Source: Stutzerimonas nitrititolerans (GTDB taxonomy: Bacteria; Pseudomonadota; Gammaproteobacteria; Pseudomonadales; Pseudomonadaceae). From it: DNA of 64,000 nt. The stretch is from NCBI RefSeq assembly GCF_003696285.1, contig NZ_RFFL01000012.1, forward strand, positions 62,001-126,000, given 5' to 3'. Positions 16,536-28,325 of the stretch are shown here, piece after piece. The position numbers were made by a program, and so were the translations under genes. The notes beneath the pieces were generated by a model. That model was not told the origin of the DNA and made no database searches. It worked only from the letters and a program-made list of their open reading frames with translations. How positions within the stretch are numbered: the first letter of the stretch is position 1; the number at the start of each line of letters is the position of its first letter.

Positions 16536-17229
16536 GCACAGGCTCCTTCATGTTCATGAACAATTCACGGCTGACCAGGGGTCGACCAGCCAGATGCGGT
16601 GCCAGGGCCTGGCGCATCAGGCGCTTGGCCGCGGCCAGCGCCCCAGGCACCTCCCAATCGGCCTCGGCCATCGCCAGCAGTTCCGCACCGTTGAACAACC
16701 CCGGCTGGAACTGGCCGACAGGCTCCAGGCCCGTGTCCGGCACGAGCCGATACAGACCGGCACTGGCGATGGGTTGCCCGGACACATCCTCATCGAGCGA
16801 GAAACCATAGCCCAGTTCGCTCAGCAGACGCCATTCGAACGCGCGCAGCAACGGCTCCAGTGGACGCTTGGCCGCTAATGCCGGCAGCGTTGCGGCGTAG
16901 TGATCGAACATTGCCGGATGCTCATCCTCGGCCGGCAAGAGGCGAATCAGCAGCTCGTTGAGGTACATGCCGCTGAACAGCGCGTTACCGTCGAGCCAGT
17001 GCGCAAGACCGGCGCTCTCCAGACGAGCCACGCTCTTGAGGTCGCCGCGACCGCGAAACTCGACCTCGAGCGGCACGAACGGACGGGCCAGGGTTCCGGC
17101 CTTGCCCCGCGCGCCACGCAGCACCGCACGAAAACGACCCTGGGGCGTGAGGAAGTCGACCAACGCACTGCTCTCGCGATAGGGGCGACTGTGCAGGACG
17201 AAGGCGGATTGGGCGGGGATGGAATCCAT
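16528..17229 (-). CDS. recO: DNA repair protein RecO
   Basis: A 233-residue protein with an N-terminal OB-fold ([19 protein letters not shown], about residues 8-26) and a helical C-terminal region. RecO loads RecA on SSB-coated DNA with RecR. The start at [10 protein letters not shown] (17229) matches the family; upstream in-frame sequence lies in a repeat region. The C-terminus overlaps pdxJ by 8 bp. Era lies upstream on the same strand, separated by a repeat-filled gap. Confidence 0.93.
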   Translation of the reverse strand: MDSIPAQSAFVLHSRPYRESSALVDFLTPQGRFRAVLRGARGKAGTLARPFVPLEVEFRGRGDLKSVARLESAGLAHWLDGNALFSGMYLNELLIRLLPAEDEHPAMFDHYAATLPALAAKRPLEPLLRAFEWRLLSELGYGFSLDEDVSGQPIASAGLYRLVPDTGLEPVGQFQPGLFNGAELLAMAEADWEVPGALAAAKRLMRQALAPHLAGRPLVSRELFMNMKEPVRD

Positions 17230-17253
17230 GGGTCGGCCAACTGAAGGCTGGTT

Positions 17254-17371
17254 GTAGGGTGGATGTCGCTTCTTACATCCACCATGACGCCGCTCGGTGG
17301 AGTACCACACGGTGGAACGCCACCCGCGTGGAACGCCACCCGGTGGATCGGTGAAGCGTGATCCACCCTAC
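17254..17371. repeat. Paired REP-like element between era and recO
   Basis: Outer arms GTAGGGTGGAT (17254-17264) and ATCCACCCTAC (17361-17371) are exact inverse complements. Each arm is itself a small palindrome (GGATGT/ACATCC; GGTGGATC/GATCCACC). The middle has two tandem GTGGAACGCCACCC units. It is related to the element at 795-820. Confidence 0.82.
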
Positions 17372-17412
17372 GCCAGATCGTGATCAGGTTTTCCGGCTTC
17401 CGGTCTTCCGTC

Positions 17413-18324
17413 TTACTGATAGCCCAGCGAGTGCAGCGCACGCTCATCGTCGGACCAGCCGCTCTTTACCTTCACCCATAGGTTCAGCATGACCTTGGAA
17501 TCGAACAGCACTTCCATGTCCTTGCGGGCTTCCTGACCGATGCGTTTGATGCGCTCGCCCTTGTCACCGATGATGATCTTCTTCTGCCCGTCACGCTCGA
17601 CGAGGATCAGCGCATGGATATGCAACACATGCCCCTGCTGCTTGAAATCCTCGATCTCGACGGTGATCTGGTAAGGCACTTCCGCGCCCAGCTGACGCAT
17701 GATCTTCTCGCGCACCAGCTCGGCGGCAAGGAAACGGCTGCTGCGATCGGTGATCTGGTCTTCGGGAAAGAAGTGTTCGCCTTCCGGCAGGTGTTTGGCC
17801 ACCAGCTTTTCCAGCACCTCCAGATTCTGCCCATGCTGAGCGGAAATCGGCACGATCTCGGCATTCGGCAACTGCTGCGCCAGCCACTCGAAGTGCGGCA
17901 ACAGCTCGGCCTTGTCCTCGACACGATCGGTCTTGTTCACCGCCACGATGAGAGGACATTCCACGTATTTCACGCGGTCGAGCACCAGTTGATCTTCATC
18001 GGTCCAGCGCGTGCGGTCGACCACGAAGACCACCACATCGACGTCCTTCAGAGCCGACGAAGCGGTACGGTTCATGTAGCGGTTGAGTGCGGTTTCGCCA
18101 TTGCTGTGCAGGCCCGGCGTGTCGACGTAGACCGCCTGGATGGCACCCTCGGTCTTGATGCCGAGCATGTTGTGGCGGGTGGTCTGCGGCTTGCGCGAGG
18201 TGATCGCGAGCTTCTGGCCGAGGATGTGATTGAGCAGCGTCGACTTGCCTACATTGGGGCGACCGACAATAGCGACGTAGCCACAGCGGCTCATGCTTTC
18301 TTCCGAGGGCGTTGCGTCATTCAT
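17413..18324 (-). CDS. era: GTPase Era
   Basis: A 303-residue GTPase with G1 GRPNVGKS (residues 21-28), G3 DTPG and G4 NKTD, followed by a C-terminal KH RNA-binding domain ([14 protein letters not shown]). It binds the 3' end of 16S rRNA during 30S maturation. The ATG at 18324 is preferred because GGAG lies 7 bases before it; another in-frame ATG two codons upstream sits too close. It overlaps the end of rnc by 8 bp, so the two are translationally coupled. Confidence 0.96.
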   Translation of the reverse strand: MNDATPSEESMSRCGYVAIVGRPNVGKSTLLNHILGQKLAITSRKPQTTRHNMLGIKTEGAIQAVYVDTPGLHSNGETALNRYMNRTASSALKDVDVVVFVVDRTRWTDEDQLVLDRVKYVECPLIVAVNKTDRVEDKAELLPHFEWLAQQLPNAEIVPISAQHGQNLEVLEKLVAKHLPEGEHFFPEDQITDRSSRFLAAELVREKIMRQLGAEVPYQITVEIEDFKQQGHVLHIHALILVERDGQKKIIIGDKGERIKRIGQEARKDMEVLFDSKVMLNLWVKVKSGWSDDERALHSLGYQ

Positions 18325-19006
18325 GGCCATTCTCCACGCCCAAGGCGATCAAGGCCGAGGCGGCGGCTACCTGTTCGGCAATGCGCCGGCTGGCGCCCTG
18401 CCCGTGTGTCTTGTCGCTGAGCAGTGCCACCTGGCACTCGACGAAGAAGGTCCGGCAGTGCGGCTCGCCCTGAATCGCCACCACCTCGTAACGCGGCAGC
18501 TCACAGGCACGCGATTGCAGGAATTCCTGCAACCGGGTTTTCGGATCCTTGTTGGTGTCGACCAGCGTCAGACCGTCCAGTTCGTTGGCGAGCCAGGCCA
18601 GCACGCGATCGCGCGCCGTCTCCATGTCCGCGTCCAGGTAGATGGCGCCGATCAGCGCCTCCAGCGTATCGGCCAGAATGGATTCGCGGCGAAAGCCGCC
18701 GCTCTTGAGTTCTCCCGACCCCAGACGAAGATACTCGCCCAGCTCGAAGCCTCGCGCCAGCACCGCCAGGGTCTCGCCCTTGACCAGCCGTGAACGCAGG
18801 CGGGACAGCTGTCCTTCCTTGGCCTGGGGAAAGTGCGTGAAAAGCGCTTCCCCGGCAATGAAGTTGAGGATGGCATCGCCGAGAAACTCCAGACGCTCGT
18901 TGTTGCGTCCGGCATAGCTGCGATGGGTCAGGGCCAGCAGCATCAGCTCCTGATCCTTGAATTGATAACCGAGCTTGCGCTCGAGACGGGCTAACGAAGT
19001 GCTCAC
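18317..19006 (-). CDS. rnc: Ribonuclease III
   Basis: A 229-residue enzyme that cuts double-stranded RNA, including rRNA precursors. The RNase III signature [10 protein letters not shown] is at residues 38-47. Catalytic acidic residues and a C-terminal double-stranded RNA-binding domain (about 155-224) are present. It starts with GTG overlapping the DUF4845 gene stop by 4 bp, and its end overlaps era by 8 bp. The order lepA-lepB-DUF4845-rnc-era is conserved in pseudomonads as I recall. Confidence 0.96.
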   Translation of the reverse strand: MSTSLARLERKLGYQFKDQELMLLALTHRSYAGRNNERLEFLGDAILNFIAGEALFTHFPQAKEGQLSRLRSRLVKGETLAVLARGFELGEYLRLGSGELKSGGFRRESILADTLEALIGAIYLDADMETARDRVLAWLANELDGLTLVDTNKDPKTRLQEFLQSRACELPRYEVVAIQGEPHCRTFFVECQVALLSDKTHGQGASRRIAEQVAAASALIALGVENGHE

Positions 19007-19380
19007 GGCATCCTTAGGCGGTATTCTTTGTCGAAATTGGCCACCAGATCGAGATTGCCGATCAGCGGCTCGCGTTTTTCGTAGCTCAGCTGGACCTGAA
19101 ACTGTCCCTCTACGATCTCGACCTTGACGGCTTCGCGCAGATCGAGGTCACGGATGCCGTTGACTTCCATGCCCTTGCCGACATGCCGGTAGAAATCGCC
19201 AACGGTCCGCACGTCCTCAAGCCCTCCGGCACCCACCGAGCTGATCGTCTTGTCCATGGACATATAGTCGAAATAGTGCGGAAGCATTTTGAACGCGGTG
19301 CTGGCCAGGAAAGCTACCACAGCCAATACCACGATCCAGCTGAGCATGGACAGCCCTTTTTGCGAACGAGCGAAACTCAT
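19003..19380 (-). CDS. DUF4845 membrane protein
   Basis: A 125-residue protein with a basic N-terminus and one membrane segment (about residues 11-31, [19 protein letters not shown]), then a periplasmic domain. The N-terminus resembles pilin-like or type IV prepilin-like small proteins ([10 protein letters not shown]), but no clear prepilin cleavage motif is present. It fits the DUF4845 family that commonly lies between lepB and rnc. Function unknown; translation of rnc is coupled to it. Confidence 0.85.
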   Translation of the reverse strand: MSFARSQKGLSMLSWIVVLAVVAFLASTAFKMLPHYFDYMSMDKTISSVGAGGLEDVRTVGDFYRHVGKGMEVNGIRDLDLREAVKVEIVEGQFQVQLSYEKREPLIGNLDLVANFDKEYRLRMP

Positions 19381-19472
19381 GTCGACCTCTATGTCGTTGC
19401 GTTACCCACCGAGCGGGGCCGGACAAATATAGCGAGCCCCGTCATCGGAACAGGGGCCCTGATTCACAGACT

Positions 19473-20327
19473 TCAGTGAATAAGTCCAACGCGCGAAAAA
19501 TGCGGCAGGTTGCTGAGTTTCGGATCGGGCCAGCTCATCCACACGGCGAAGGCCTTGCCGACGATGTTGTGGTCCGGAACCATGCCTGCCAGATCGGCCG
19601 GGATATGGGCGTCCTGCCAGTAGCGACTGTCATTGGAGTTGTCGCGGTTGTCGCCCATCATGAAATAGTGCCCTGCGGGAACGGTCCACTCCCGATCGGG
19701 CTCGATCCGGTAACGACCCATTTCCTTGCGGATCAGATGCTCCGCTTCGCCCAGCTTTTCCTCGAACAGCCGTGCACTTCCGAGGCTGCCAGGCTCTTCG
19801 CCGATCAGTGTCTCGGCTACCGGCGTGTCGTTGATGAACAGACGCTTGTCGCTGCTGTAGCGCACCTTGTCGCCCGGCAGGCCAATCACTCGCTTGATGT
19901 AATTGATGTTCGGATCGCTGGGGTAACGGAACACCATCACGTCGCCACGCTTCGGATCGCTGACCTCGATGACCTTGGTGTCCACCACCGGCAGGCGAAT
20001 CCCATAGGCGAACTTGTTGACCAGGATGAAATCGCCCACTTCCAGCGTCGGGATCATCGAACCGGACGGAATCTGGAACGGCTCGATGAGAAACGAGCGC
20101 AACACCAGCACTATCGCCAGAACCGGAAAGAAGGACTTGCCGTACTCGATGAGCAACGGCTCCTTGTTCAACGCTTCGAGCGTCGACTGATCGATGCTGC
20201 CAGCGCGCCCTTCATAGGCCTGGATCGCAGCCCGCCGACGGGGCGCGAAGAACAGCAGGTCAGCCAGCGCAAGCGCACCGCATACCGCAACGGCAATCAC
20301 CAGCAACAGCGGGAAATTGATCGACAT
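19473..20327 (-). CDS. lepB: Signal peptidase I
   Basis: A 284-residue inner-membrane peptidase that removes signal peptides from exported proteins. There are two N-terminal membrane segments, then the catalytic Ser90 in FQIPSGSMIPTLEVGDF and Lys145 in YIKRVIGLPGD. The late box GDNRDNSNDSRYW is present. It begins one base after the lepA stop, so the two form an operon. Confidence 0.97.
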   Translation of the reverse strand: MSINFPLLLVIAVAVCGALALADLLFFAPRRRAAIQAYEGRAGSIDQSTLEALNKEPLLIEYGKSFFPVLAIVLVLRSFLIEPFQIPSGSMIPTLEVGDFILVNKFAYGIRLPVVDTKVIEVSDPKRGDVMVFRYPSDPNINYIKRVIGLPGDKVRYSSDKRLFINDTPVAETLIGEEPGSLGSARLFEEKLGEAEHLIRKEMGRYRIEPDREWTVPAGHYFMMGDNRDNSNDSRYWQDAHIPADLAGMVPDHNIVGKAFAVWMSWPDPKLSNLPHFSRVGLIH

Positions 20328-20328
20328 A

Positions 20329-22128
<1,800 letters not shown>

Positions 22129-22247
22129 AACTGAACACTCAAAAATGCCGCAGGCCGATTGCCCGCCGAAAATAGCCGGGGAGTGTAACTGATCGACGTT
22201 TGCGACGCCACGCCGAACCGGGACTGCCCCTGGCGCGCACAAAAACA

Positions 22248-22273
22248 AAGGGCGGCCTCTCGGCCGCCCTTTC
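22248..22273 (-). terminator. Terminator downstream of mucD
   Basis: Stem AAAGGGCGGCC and GGCCGCCCTTT with a 4-base loop. On the minus strand it is followed by GTTTTTG. It lies about 20 bases after the mucD stop, closing the algU-muc operon. Confidence 0.88.
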
Positions 22274-22293
22274 GAAACAGGAAGTGCTGGTAC

Positions 22294-23700
22294 CTATTCG
22301 GCAAGCTTGAAGGTGATGAAGCTGGCACGTCCCTGGCGCAACACACGCATCGATACCGAACGGTTCTTGGGCAACTGTTCCGCCACACGACTGAAGGTCT
22401 TGGCCGAATCGATCGCCTGGTTGTTCAGGTGAGATATGACGTCGCCCGGTCGCAAGCCGATCATCGCCGCCGGCCCGTTAAGCACTTCAGTAATCACCAC
22501 ACCGCCAGGCAGGTCCAGGTTCCGTTTCTGCTCGGCGGTCAGTTCGGTGACCTTCACCCCCAACCGATTGCTCTTCTGCGCATCGGTACTGGATGCCACG
22601 ACCGCCTCGCCCTCTTCCGGCAACGCACCGACTACGATGTTCAGCGTTTCACGCTCACCGCCACGCACGATACCAAGCCGGGCCTTGCTGCCGGGTTTGA
22701 TCGCCCCTACCAGATGCGGCAGGTCGGCCGACATGACGATGGACTCATCGTTCAGGCTGAGAATCACGTCGCCCACGCGCAATCCGCCCTTGGCTGCAGG
22801 CCCGCCGTCCATCACCTGAGCGACCAGCGCGCCCGCCGGACGCTCCAGCCCGAAGGATTCGGCGAGGTCCTTGTTCACTTCCTGGATGACCACGCCCAGC
22901 CAACCACGGCTGACCTTGCCATCGGTGCGCAGCTGGTTGGCCACATCCATGGCGACATCGATCGGAATAGCGAAGGATAGCCCCATGAAGCCGCCCGAAC
23001 GGGTGAATATCTGCGAGTTGATGCCAATCACTTCACCCTTCAGGTTGAACAAGGGCCCACCGGAGTTACCGGGGTTGATCGCCACATCGGTCTGGATGAA
23101 CGGCACATAGCTTTCGTTGGGCAGGCTGCGTCCGGTGGCACTGACGATGCCGGCGGTCACCGTATGATCGAAGCCGAATGGCGAGCCGATCGCCAGCACC
23201 CACTCACCCACCTTCAACTTGCTGGAATCGCCCAGCTGGACGGTCGGCAACCCCTTGCCCTCGACCTTCAGCACCGCCACATCGGTACGCGGATCGGCAC
23301 CGACGAGCTTGGCCTCGAGCTCGCTGCGATCGGGCAGGCGCACGATGATCTCGTCCGCATCGGCGACCACGTGATTGTTGGTCAGGATGTAGCCATCTTC
23401 CGAGAAGATGAAGCCTGAGCCCAGCGACTGCGCCTCGCGCTGCTGGTCACGATCACTCGGCATCCCGGGAATGCTGCGCTCGAAAAACTCCCGAAAGATG
23501 GGGGGCAGTCCTTCCAGGTCGGGCATATGCGCCCCAGCGCCACGGGCCGGCAGCTTCTGCTTGGTACTGATATTGACGACCGCGGGAGAGGCGCTTTCCA
23601 CCAGCGGGGTGAAGTCGGGCAACTGTGCCTGCGCTACTGCGACATGGCCCACGAGCAGCATCACCGCTGCCAGAATGAAATAGTTCTTCCGATGGAACAT
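22294..23700 (-). CDS. mucD: Periplasmic serine protease MucD (DegP/HtrA family)
   Basis: A 468-residue HtrA protease with a signal peptide (cleavage near residue 25, VAQAQ) and a trypsin-like domain with triad His110 (TNNHVV), Asp140 (RTDVAV) and Ser213 (GNSGGP). Two PDZ domains follow. It degrades misfolded envelope proteins and restrains AlgU activity. It is the last gene of the algU cluster, 33 bp after mucC. Confidence 0.96.
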   Translation of the reverse strand: MFHRKNYFILAAVMLLVGHVAVAQAQLPDFTPLVESASPAVVNISTKQKLPARGAGAHMPDLEGLPPIFREFFERSIPGMPSDRDQQREAQSLGSGFIFSEDGYILTNNHVVADADEIIVRLPDRSELEAKLVGADPRTDVAVLKVEGKGLPTVQLGDSSKLKVGEWVLAIGSPFGFDHTVTAGIVSATGRSLPNESYVPFIQTDVAINPGNSGGPLFNLKGEVIGINSQIFTRSGGFMGLSFAIPIDVAMDVANQLRTDGKVSRGWLGVVIQEVNKDLAESFGLERPAGALVAQVMDGGPAAKGGLRVGDVILSLNDESIVMSADLPHLVGAIKPGSKARLGIVRGGERETLNIVVGALPEEGEAVVASSTDAQKSNRLGVKVTELTAEQKRNLDLPGGVVITEVLNGPAAMIGLRPGDVISHLNNQAIDSAKTFSRVAEQLPKNRSVSMRVLRQGRASFITFKLAE

Positions 23701-23733
23701 AACAACCCGTCTCCAATGACGAAACGAAGGAAA

Positions 23734-24189
23734 CTACAGCACGCTTGCCGTCCCTGCCAGCATGGCGCGCAACACAACCGGCTGCAGCGCTGAATCGCTC
23801 GCCGCCCGCTGGCTGCGCTTGCGGACGAAGAGCCATGCAACCAGAAAGCCACCCAGCCCCGCCAGGATGACGAACGGCTCGGCCAACGCCAGTTGAGTGG
23901 CTAACAAAGCAGCAGCGAAAAGCATGAGCAGCGGCAGAAGATAAACAAGGAAAGCGCCTCGCAGCAAGACATCCTCTCGAATGCCCACGACCACGGAATC
24001 ACCGACTTGCAGTTGCAGATCGGACAATGCGCGAATCGTCCCACGGCGCTCGCGCACGCCCAGACGATCCATCAGGCCCTGGCCACAGCCATTCTTGGCC
24101 GCGCATCCCGAACAGGTGCTCTTGCGTAGCGTCTCGACCCATACGGCGCCGGGCTCCAACGCAATGACCCGCCCCTGCTCTTCTATCAT
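23734..24189 (-). CDS. mucC: RseC/MucC family regulator of sigma-E activity
   Basis: A 151-residue inner-membrane protein. The cytoplasmic N-terminal region carries a cysteine cluster C26-x2-C29-x5-C35 (CSGCAAKNGC), as in RseC. Two membrane segments (about residues 75-93 and 99-118) are followed by a basic tail. The family modulates envelope stress sigma factor activity and is linked to redox proteins. It starts inside the mucB stop (ATGA overlap). Confidence 0.93.
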   Translation of the reverse strand: MIEEQGRVIALEPGAVWVETLRKSTCSGCAAKNGCGQGLMDRLGVRERRGTIRALSDLQLQVGDSVVVGIREDVLLRGAFLVYLLPLLMLFAAALLATQLALAEPFVILAGLGGFLVAWLFVRKRSQRAASDSALQPVVLRAMLAGTASVL

Positions 24190-25133
24190 TTTCCTTCCTG
24201 GTCGGTCCCGGCGCGCATCGACAGGGCGATACGCTCAGCGGTACCCAGCGGAACCTCGCCAACGACAGTCACCATCACGTCGCCGTCGGTCGTCGTCAGA
24301 CGCTTGGAGACCGCCACGGTCGGTCCCATCTGGTTGCGCGCATCGGCGACGGCAGCGCCATGCAATGGCTCGAGAAACACCGAGAGCCGAGCTAGGCCAT
24401 CTCCATAAGACAACCAGGACACCGGCTCGCCGGATGCAGGGCTGGATCGCACATTGGAGTCAAGCAGCCGAAAACCTGGTGGAAGCCAGTCCGAATGCCA
24501 GGCGACGGCCTTCTCCCCGGACTGCTCGTCAATCGCCTTCACCGGCTCACAGGAAGGCCCCGGCTGGAGCTGTTGAGGATCGACCGAGCCAAGCGAAAAC
24601 TGGGTGTACTGCAGGCGCTCGAGAAGCTGCCCGCTCTCCCCCAGCAACAGGGATTTCAACGGCAACGCAGACTCATGGTCCAGGTGCAGTTCGAAACCGT
24701 AGCGATGCTGATCCTTGGGGCGAACAACCAGCGCTTCCGCCGGCCGGCCGGCCACACGCGAATCGCCGATCAGATGAAAGTCATACCATTGCGAGAGAGC
24801 CGCAACGTCGAGCGCCTTGTCAGACCAGGCCTGCCCACTCGGCATCTGGACCGCAAGCTGGGCACTGGCGCAGCGGATGTCTCCATCGACCAGCAACACC
24901 TCCGATGGCGGCCCATCCAGTTGCAGCAGACGCTGCCTGGTGTGCTCTCCTTCCGCAGCCTGCCAGACGGTATGAGTGGAAAAGCTGCCGTTGCGCTCGT
25001 AGATGAATGTACCGGCATAGCTCTGGCTATCTTCTGCTGCCACGAAGCGATTCATCCAGGCTTCGGCATCAGCAGCGAGGGCCGGCATTGATAGCCAGCC
25101 CCCGAACATCACACACAGCGGTATTACGCGCAT
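24186..25133 (-). CDS. mucB: Sigma factor AlgU regulatory protein MucB (RseB)
   Basis: A 315-residue periplasmic protein with a signal peptide (MPALAAD, cleavage near residue 20), the N-terminal lipoprotein-sensing domain (AGTFIYERNG) and the C-terminal domain that contacts MucA. It binds periplasmic MucA and protects it from cleavage until mislocalised lipids and outer-membrane proteins release it. It lies 18 bp after mucA and overlaps mucC by 4 bp. Confidence 0.95.
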   Translation of the reverse strand: MRVIPLCVMFGGWLSMPALAADAEAWMNRFVAAEDSQSYAGTFIYERNGSFSTHTVWQAAEGEHTRQRLLQLDGPPSEVLLVDGDIRCASAQLAVQMPSGQAWSDKALDVAALSQWYDFHLIGDSRVAGRPAEALVVRPKDQHRYGFELHLDHESALPLKSLLLGESGQLLERLQYTQFSLGSVDPQQLQPGPSCEPVKAIDEQSGEKAVAWHSDWLPPGFRLLDSNVRSSPASGEPVSWLSYGDGLARLSVFLEPLHGAAVADARNQMGPTVAVSKRLTTTDGDVMVTVVGEVPLGTAERIALSMRAGTDQEGK

Positions 25134-25151
25134 GTTTCTCCCTAACGGTCC

Positions 25152-25751
25152 TTAGCGATCTTCCATGCTGGCAGCGCGAGCATAAGGAAGGGCACTTTCC
25201 GTCCCACTACCGAAAGCTGCCTGCTGCGCATGTTGACGCACGTAGGCCGGCAGCCGCTGTTCATGCCAGCCTTCGGCGGGTGCCTGGGCGGCGTTGCCTT
25301 GGGCCTGCTCGGATGCCGAACCCTCACTGTAGCCGGCCAGCACGGCTGGTCCCTGATTGGTCTGCGGCACTGCGATACCAGGCTGCGGTGCCTGCTGGGC
25401 AAGCTGCGGCCCGGCGACTTCGTTCTGATTGTACAGACGCACCCCGGCCAGTACAGCCACCGTCACCGAAGCGGCAACGGCCAAACGCCCCAGTCCGCGC
25501 CAGCCCGAACGTACAGGCTTGGCTGCTGCAGACGCCGGCTCCTCGGCCAGAGCGGCCGATACCGCAGAAGCGATGTCCAGCCGCGGCTCGATCAGCTCTC
25601 TGTGCATCGCAGCACGTGCGATCTGGTAACGCGACCAGGTCGCCCGCATCTCGTCATCGCCGTCCGCGGCGAGCACTCGACGTAATTCCAACTCGTCCGC
25701 TTCGTTATCCATCACCGCGGACAGCGATTCATGCAGGGCTTCACGACTCAT
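25152..25751 (-). CDS. mucA: Anti-sigma factor MucA
   Basis: A 199-residue single-pass inner-membrane anti-sigma factor. The N-terminal cytoplasmic domain (SREALHESLSAVMDNEADEL) binds AlgU. The membrane segment is at about residues 88-105, followed by a periplasmic region ending SALPYARAASMEDR. The frame is intact and slightly longer than the 194-residue P. aeruginosa protein I recall, so this is not a mucoid truncation allele. The start at 25751 was chosen by family N-terminus. It lies 31 bp after algU. Confidence 0.96.
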   Translation of the reverse strand: MSREALHESLSAVMDNEADELELRRVLAADGDDEMRATWSRYQIARAAMHRELIEPRLDIASAVSAALAEEPASAAAKPVRSGWRGLGRLAVAASVTVAVLAGVRLYNQNEVAGPQLAQQAPQPGIAVPQTNQGPAVLAGYSEGSASEQAQGNAAQAPAEGWHEQRLPAYVRQHAQQAAFGSGTESALPYARAASMEDR

Positions 25752-25782
25752 GGCGGTTCCTCTCTTGGCTGTCGCCGCTGTC

Positions 25783-26364
25783 TCAGGACTCATGCAACAA
25801 AGGTTGCAACGATTTATCAATGGCTTCCCGCGCTCGGAAAATCCGAGAGCGCACCGTACCCACTGGACACTGCATGACGTTCGCAATGTCCTCATAACTG
25901 AGACCATCGAATTCACGCAGCGTTAGAGCTGTACGCAAATCTTCCGGAAGCTGCTGTATGGTTCTGTGAACGGTATCTTCGATTTCATCCCTGAGAAGTG
26001 CTCGCTCCGGCGATTCGATGTCCTTGAGGGCGTGATCGCCGTCATAGAACTCTGCATCCTCGGAACTTACATCACTGTCCGGCGGGCGTCTCCCACGCGC
26101 CACCAGATGATTCTTCGCCGTATTGATGGCGATGCGGTACAGCCACGTATAGAACGCACTGTCCCCGCGAAAATTAGCCAGCGCACGATAGGCCTTGATA
26201 AATGCTTCCTGAGCGACGTCCTGAGCTTCGTGAGAATCATGCACGAAGCGTACGATCAGCCCCAGAATCTTGTGCTGATACTTGAGTACCAGCAAATCAA
26301 AAGCCCGTTTATCCCCACGCTGTACTCGCTCGACCAGTTGCTGGTCCTGCTCCTGGGTTAGCAT
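25783..26364 (-). CDS. algU: ECF sigma factor AlgU (sigma-22, RpoE-like)
   Basis: A 193-residue extracytoplasmic-function sigma factor with region 2 (FDLLVLKYQHKILGLIVRFV and DVAQEAFIKAYRAL) and region 4 (LPEDLRTALTLREFDGLSYE, then GTVRSRIFRARE). It directs envelope-stress and, in P. aeruginosa, alginate genes. The start MLTQEQDQQLVERV at 26364 fits the family; an upstream ATG is not conserved. Two AlgU-type promoters lie upstream, indicating autoactivation. Confidence 0.97.
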   Translation of the reverse strand: MLTQEQDQQLVERVQRGDKRAFDLLVLKYQHKILGLIVRFVHDSHEAQDVAQEAFIKAYRALANFRGDSAFYTWLYRIAINTAKNHLVARGRRPPDSDVSSEDAEFYDGDHALKDIESPERALLRDEIEDTVHRTIQQLPEDLRTALTLREFDGLSYEDIANVMQCPVGTVRSRIFRAREAIDKSLQPLLHES

Positions 26365-26423
26365 AAGCACTCCTTCAGTGGAATCGGGGAGTGCTGCCCA
26401 CACCAGCGAACCGACCTGCCAGA

Positions 26424-26450
26424 ATAGACCCGGGCTCTACGCAAAAGTTC
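26424..26450 (-). promoter_or_regulatory. AlgU-type promoter, proximal
   Basis: On the minus strand GAACTT (26450-26445), exactly 16 bases, then TCTAT (26428-26424), about 60 bp before the algU ATG. It matches the sigma-22/sigma-E consensus (GAACTT, 16-17, TCTGA-like). Confidence 0.8.
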
Positions 26451-26596
26451 TCCCCCTTCCTAGCAAGCTTCCTGCAACATCCGGCACCGTCTGCATGCAG
26501 CGCCTCGAGATGATTTCCGATTGGCGCCTTCCGGCTATCCACGGCAAATCCGACGACCATGGCACAGGTCGCCGGCCATATGAATTCACAACTAAC

Positions 26597-26623
26597 ATAG
26601 AGCAAACACCCCAGGAAAAGTTC
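26597..26623 (-). promoter_or_regulatory. AlgU-type promoter, distal
   Basis: On the minus strand GAACTT (26623-26618), exactly 16 bases, then TCTAT (26601-26597), about 233 bp before the algU ATG. The spacing and -10 are the same as in the proximal copy. Confidence 0.82.
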
Positions 26624-26711
26624 CGACAATCACCCACATAATTCGCAAGCCGCCTTTTTTGCGAAGTCGCTCGCTCGATATACTGGCGGCCGCTTTCCTG
26701 CGGAAACGAAC

Positions 26712-28325
26712 ATGAGCCAACATCATCAATACGACGTTCTTGTAATAGGCAGCGGTGCCGCCGGCCTGACGCTGGCGCTCAACCTACCAGAAAGCCTTCG
26801 CATCGGAGTGCTCAGCAAGGGCGATCTTGCCAACGGCTCGACGTACTGGGCCCAGGGCGGAGTGGCCGCCGTGCTCGATGATACCGACACGGTCGAGTCC
26901 CATGTCGCCGATACTCTGATCGCCGGCGGCGGGCTTTGCAATGAAGAAGCGGTGCGTTTCACGGTCGAACATAGCCGCGAAGCCATCCAATGGCTGATCG
27001 AGCAGGGCGTCCCCTTCACCCGTGAAGAGGCCGATCGCGAAAGCGGCAGCTTCGAATATCACCTCACCCGCGAAGGCGGGCACAGCCATCGCCGCATCAT
27101 CCATGCGGCCGATGCCACCGGCGCGGCGATCTTCAACACCCTGCTCGCGCGCACCCAGAAAAGAAGCAACATCGACCTGCTGCACCAGCGCGTCGCCGTC
27201 GACCTGATTACCGAACGCAAGCTGGGCCTGCCCGGCAAGCGCTGCCTGGGCGCCTATGTACTGGACAGATCCACCGGCGAGGTGGACACTTTCCAGGCGA
27301 AGTTCGTCGTACTGGCCACTGGCGGCGCCGCCAAGGTCTACCTCTATACCAGCAATCCCGACGGAGCCTGCGGCGACGGCATCGCCATGGCCTGGCGCGC
27401 CGGATGCCGGGTCGGCAACCTGGAGTTCAATCAGTTCCACCCCACCTGCCTGTACCATCCGCAGGCCAAGAGCTTTCTCATCACCGAAGCGCTGCGCGGC
27501 GAAGGTGCACTGCTGAAGCTGCCCAACGGCGAACGCTTCATGCCACGTTTCGACGAACGCGCCGAGCTGGCCCCGCGCGACATAGTCGCACGCGCCATCG
27601 ACCACGAGATGAAGCGCCTCGGCATCGACTGCGTCTACCTGGACATCAGCCACAAGCCGGCCGAGTTCATAAAGGCGCACTTCCCAACCGTTCACGAGCG
27701 CTGCCTGCAGTTCGGCATCGACATACTGCGCGAGCCGATCCCGGTGGTACCGGCCGCGCACTACACCTGTGGCGGTGTGGTCGTCGACGGGGCCGGGCGC
27801 ACCGACATCCCGGGCCTTTATGCAATTGGCGAAACGAGCTTCACAGGCTTGCATGGCGCCAATCGCATGGCCAGCAACTCGCTGCTCGAGTGCTTCGTCT
27901 ATGCACGTTCCGCCGCACGCGACATCCTGCGCGAGCTACCGGAAATCGACGGACCGACCAACCTTCCGCAATGGGACGCCAGCCAGGTCACCAACTCGGA
28001 TGAAGACGTGATCATCGCTCACAACTGGGACGAGCTGCGGCGGTTCATGTGGGACTACGTGGGCATCGTCCGCACCGACAAGCGCCTGACGCGCGCCCAG
28101 CACCGAGTCCGCCTGCTGCTGGACGAAATCGACGAGTTCTACAGCAACTACAAGGTCAGCCGCGACCTGATCGAGTTGCGCAACCTGGCGACGGTGGCCG
28201 ACCTGATGATCCGCTCCGCCATGCAGCGAAAAGAGAGCAGAGGCCTGCATTACACGCTGGATTATCCCGACCTGCTGCCCGAGGCGCTGGATACTATTCT
28301 GGCGCCGCCCACCTATCGCGACTGA
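26712..28325 (+). CDS. nadB: L-aspartate oxidase
   Basis: A 537-residue FAD flavoenzyme that oxidises aspartate to iminoaspartate, the first step of NAD synthesis. The dinucleotide fold GSGAAGL is at residues 13-19. The family motifs [16 protein letters not shown]-type substrate residues and [15 protein letters not shown] are present. It is divergent from algU. Its last 32 bp overlap the end of ygfX, read from the other strand; the downstream product SdhE is a flavin-attachment factor for related flavoproteins. Confidence 0.96.
   Translation: MSQHHQYDVLVIGSGAAGLTLALNLPESLRIGVLSKGDLANGSTYWAQGGVAAVLDDTDTVESHVADTLIAGGGLCNEEAVRFTVEHSREAIQWLIEQGVPFTREEADRESGSFEYHLTREGGHSHRRIIHAADATGAAIFNTLLARTQKRSNIDLLHQRVAVDLITERKLGLPGKRCLGAYVLDRSTGEVDTFQAKFVVLATGGAAKVYLYTSNPDGACGDGIAMAWRAGCRVGNLEFNQFHPTCLYHPQAKSFLITEALRGEGALLKLPNGERFMPRFDERAELAPRDIVARAIDHEMKRLGIDCVYLDISHKPAEFIKAHFPTVHERCLQFGIDILREPIPVVPAAHYTCGGVVVDGAGRTDIPGLYAIGETSFTGLHGANRMASNSLLECFVYARSAARDILRELPEIDGPTNLPQWDASQVTNSDEDVIIAHNWDELRRFMWDYVGIVRTDKRLTRAQHRVRLLLDEIDEFYSNYKVSRDLIELRNLATVADLMIRSAMQRKESRGLHYTLDYPDLLPEALDTILAPPTYRD

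Larger units (their letters stand above)
26365..26711. other. Divergent algU/nadB regulatory region
   Basis: A 347-bp gap with no supported gene. It contains two AlgU-type promoters facing algU (listed separately) and the start region of nadB. A TATACT-like -10 about 20 bases upstream of the nadB start is possible, but no -35 at the right spacing is convincing. Confidence 0.7.

Noticed and set aside
25152-25751. mucA truncation causing mucoidy
   Set aside because: The frame is full length with intact membrane segment and periplasmic end.
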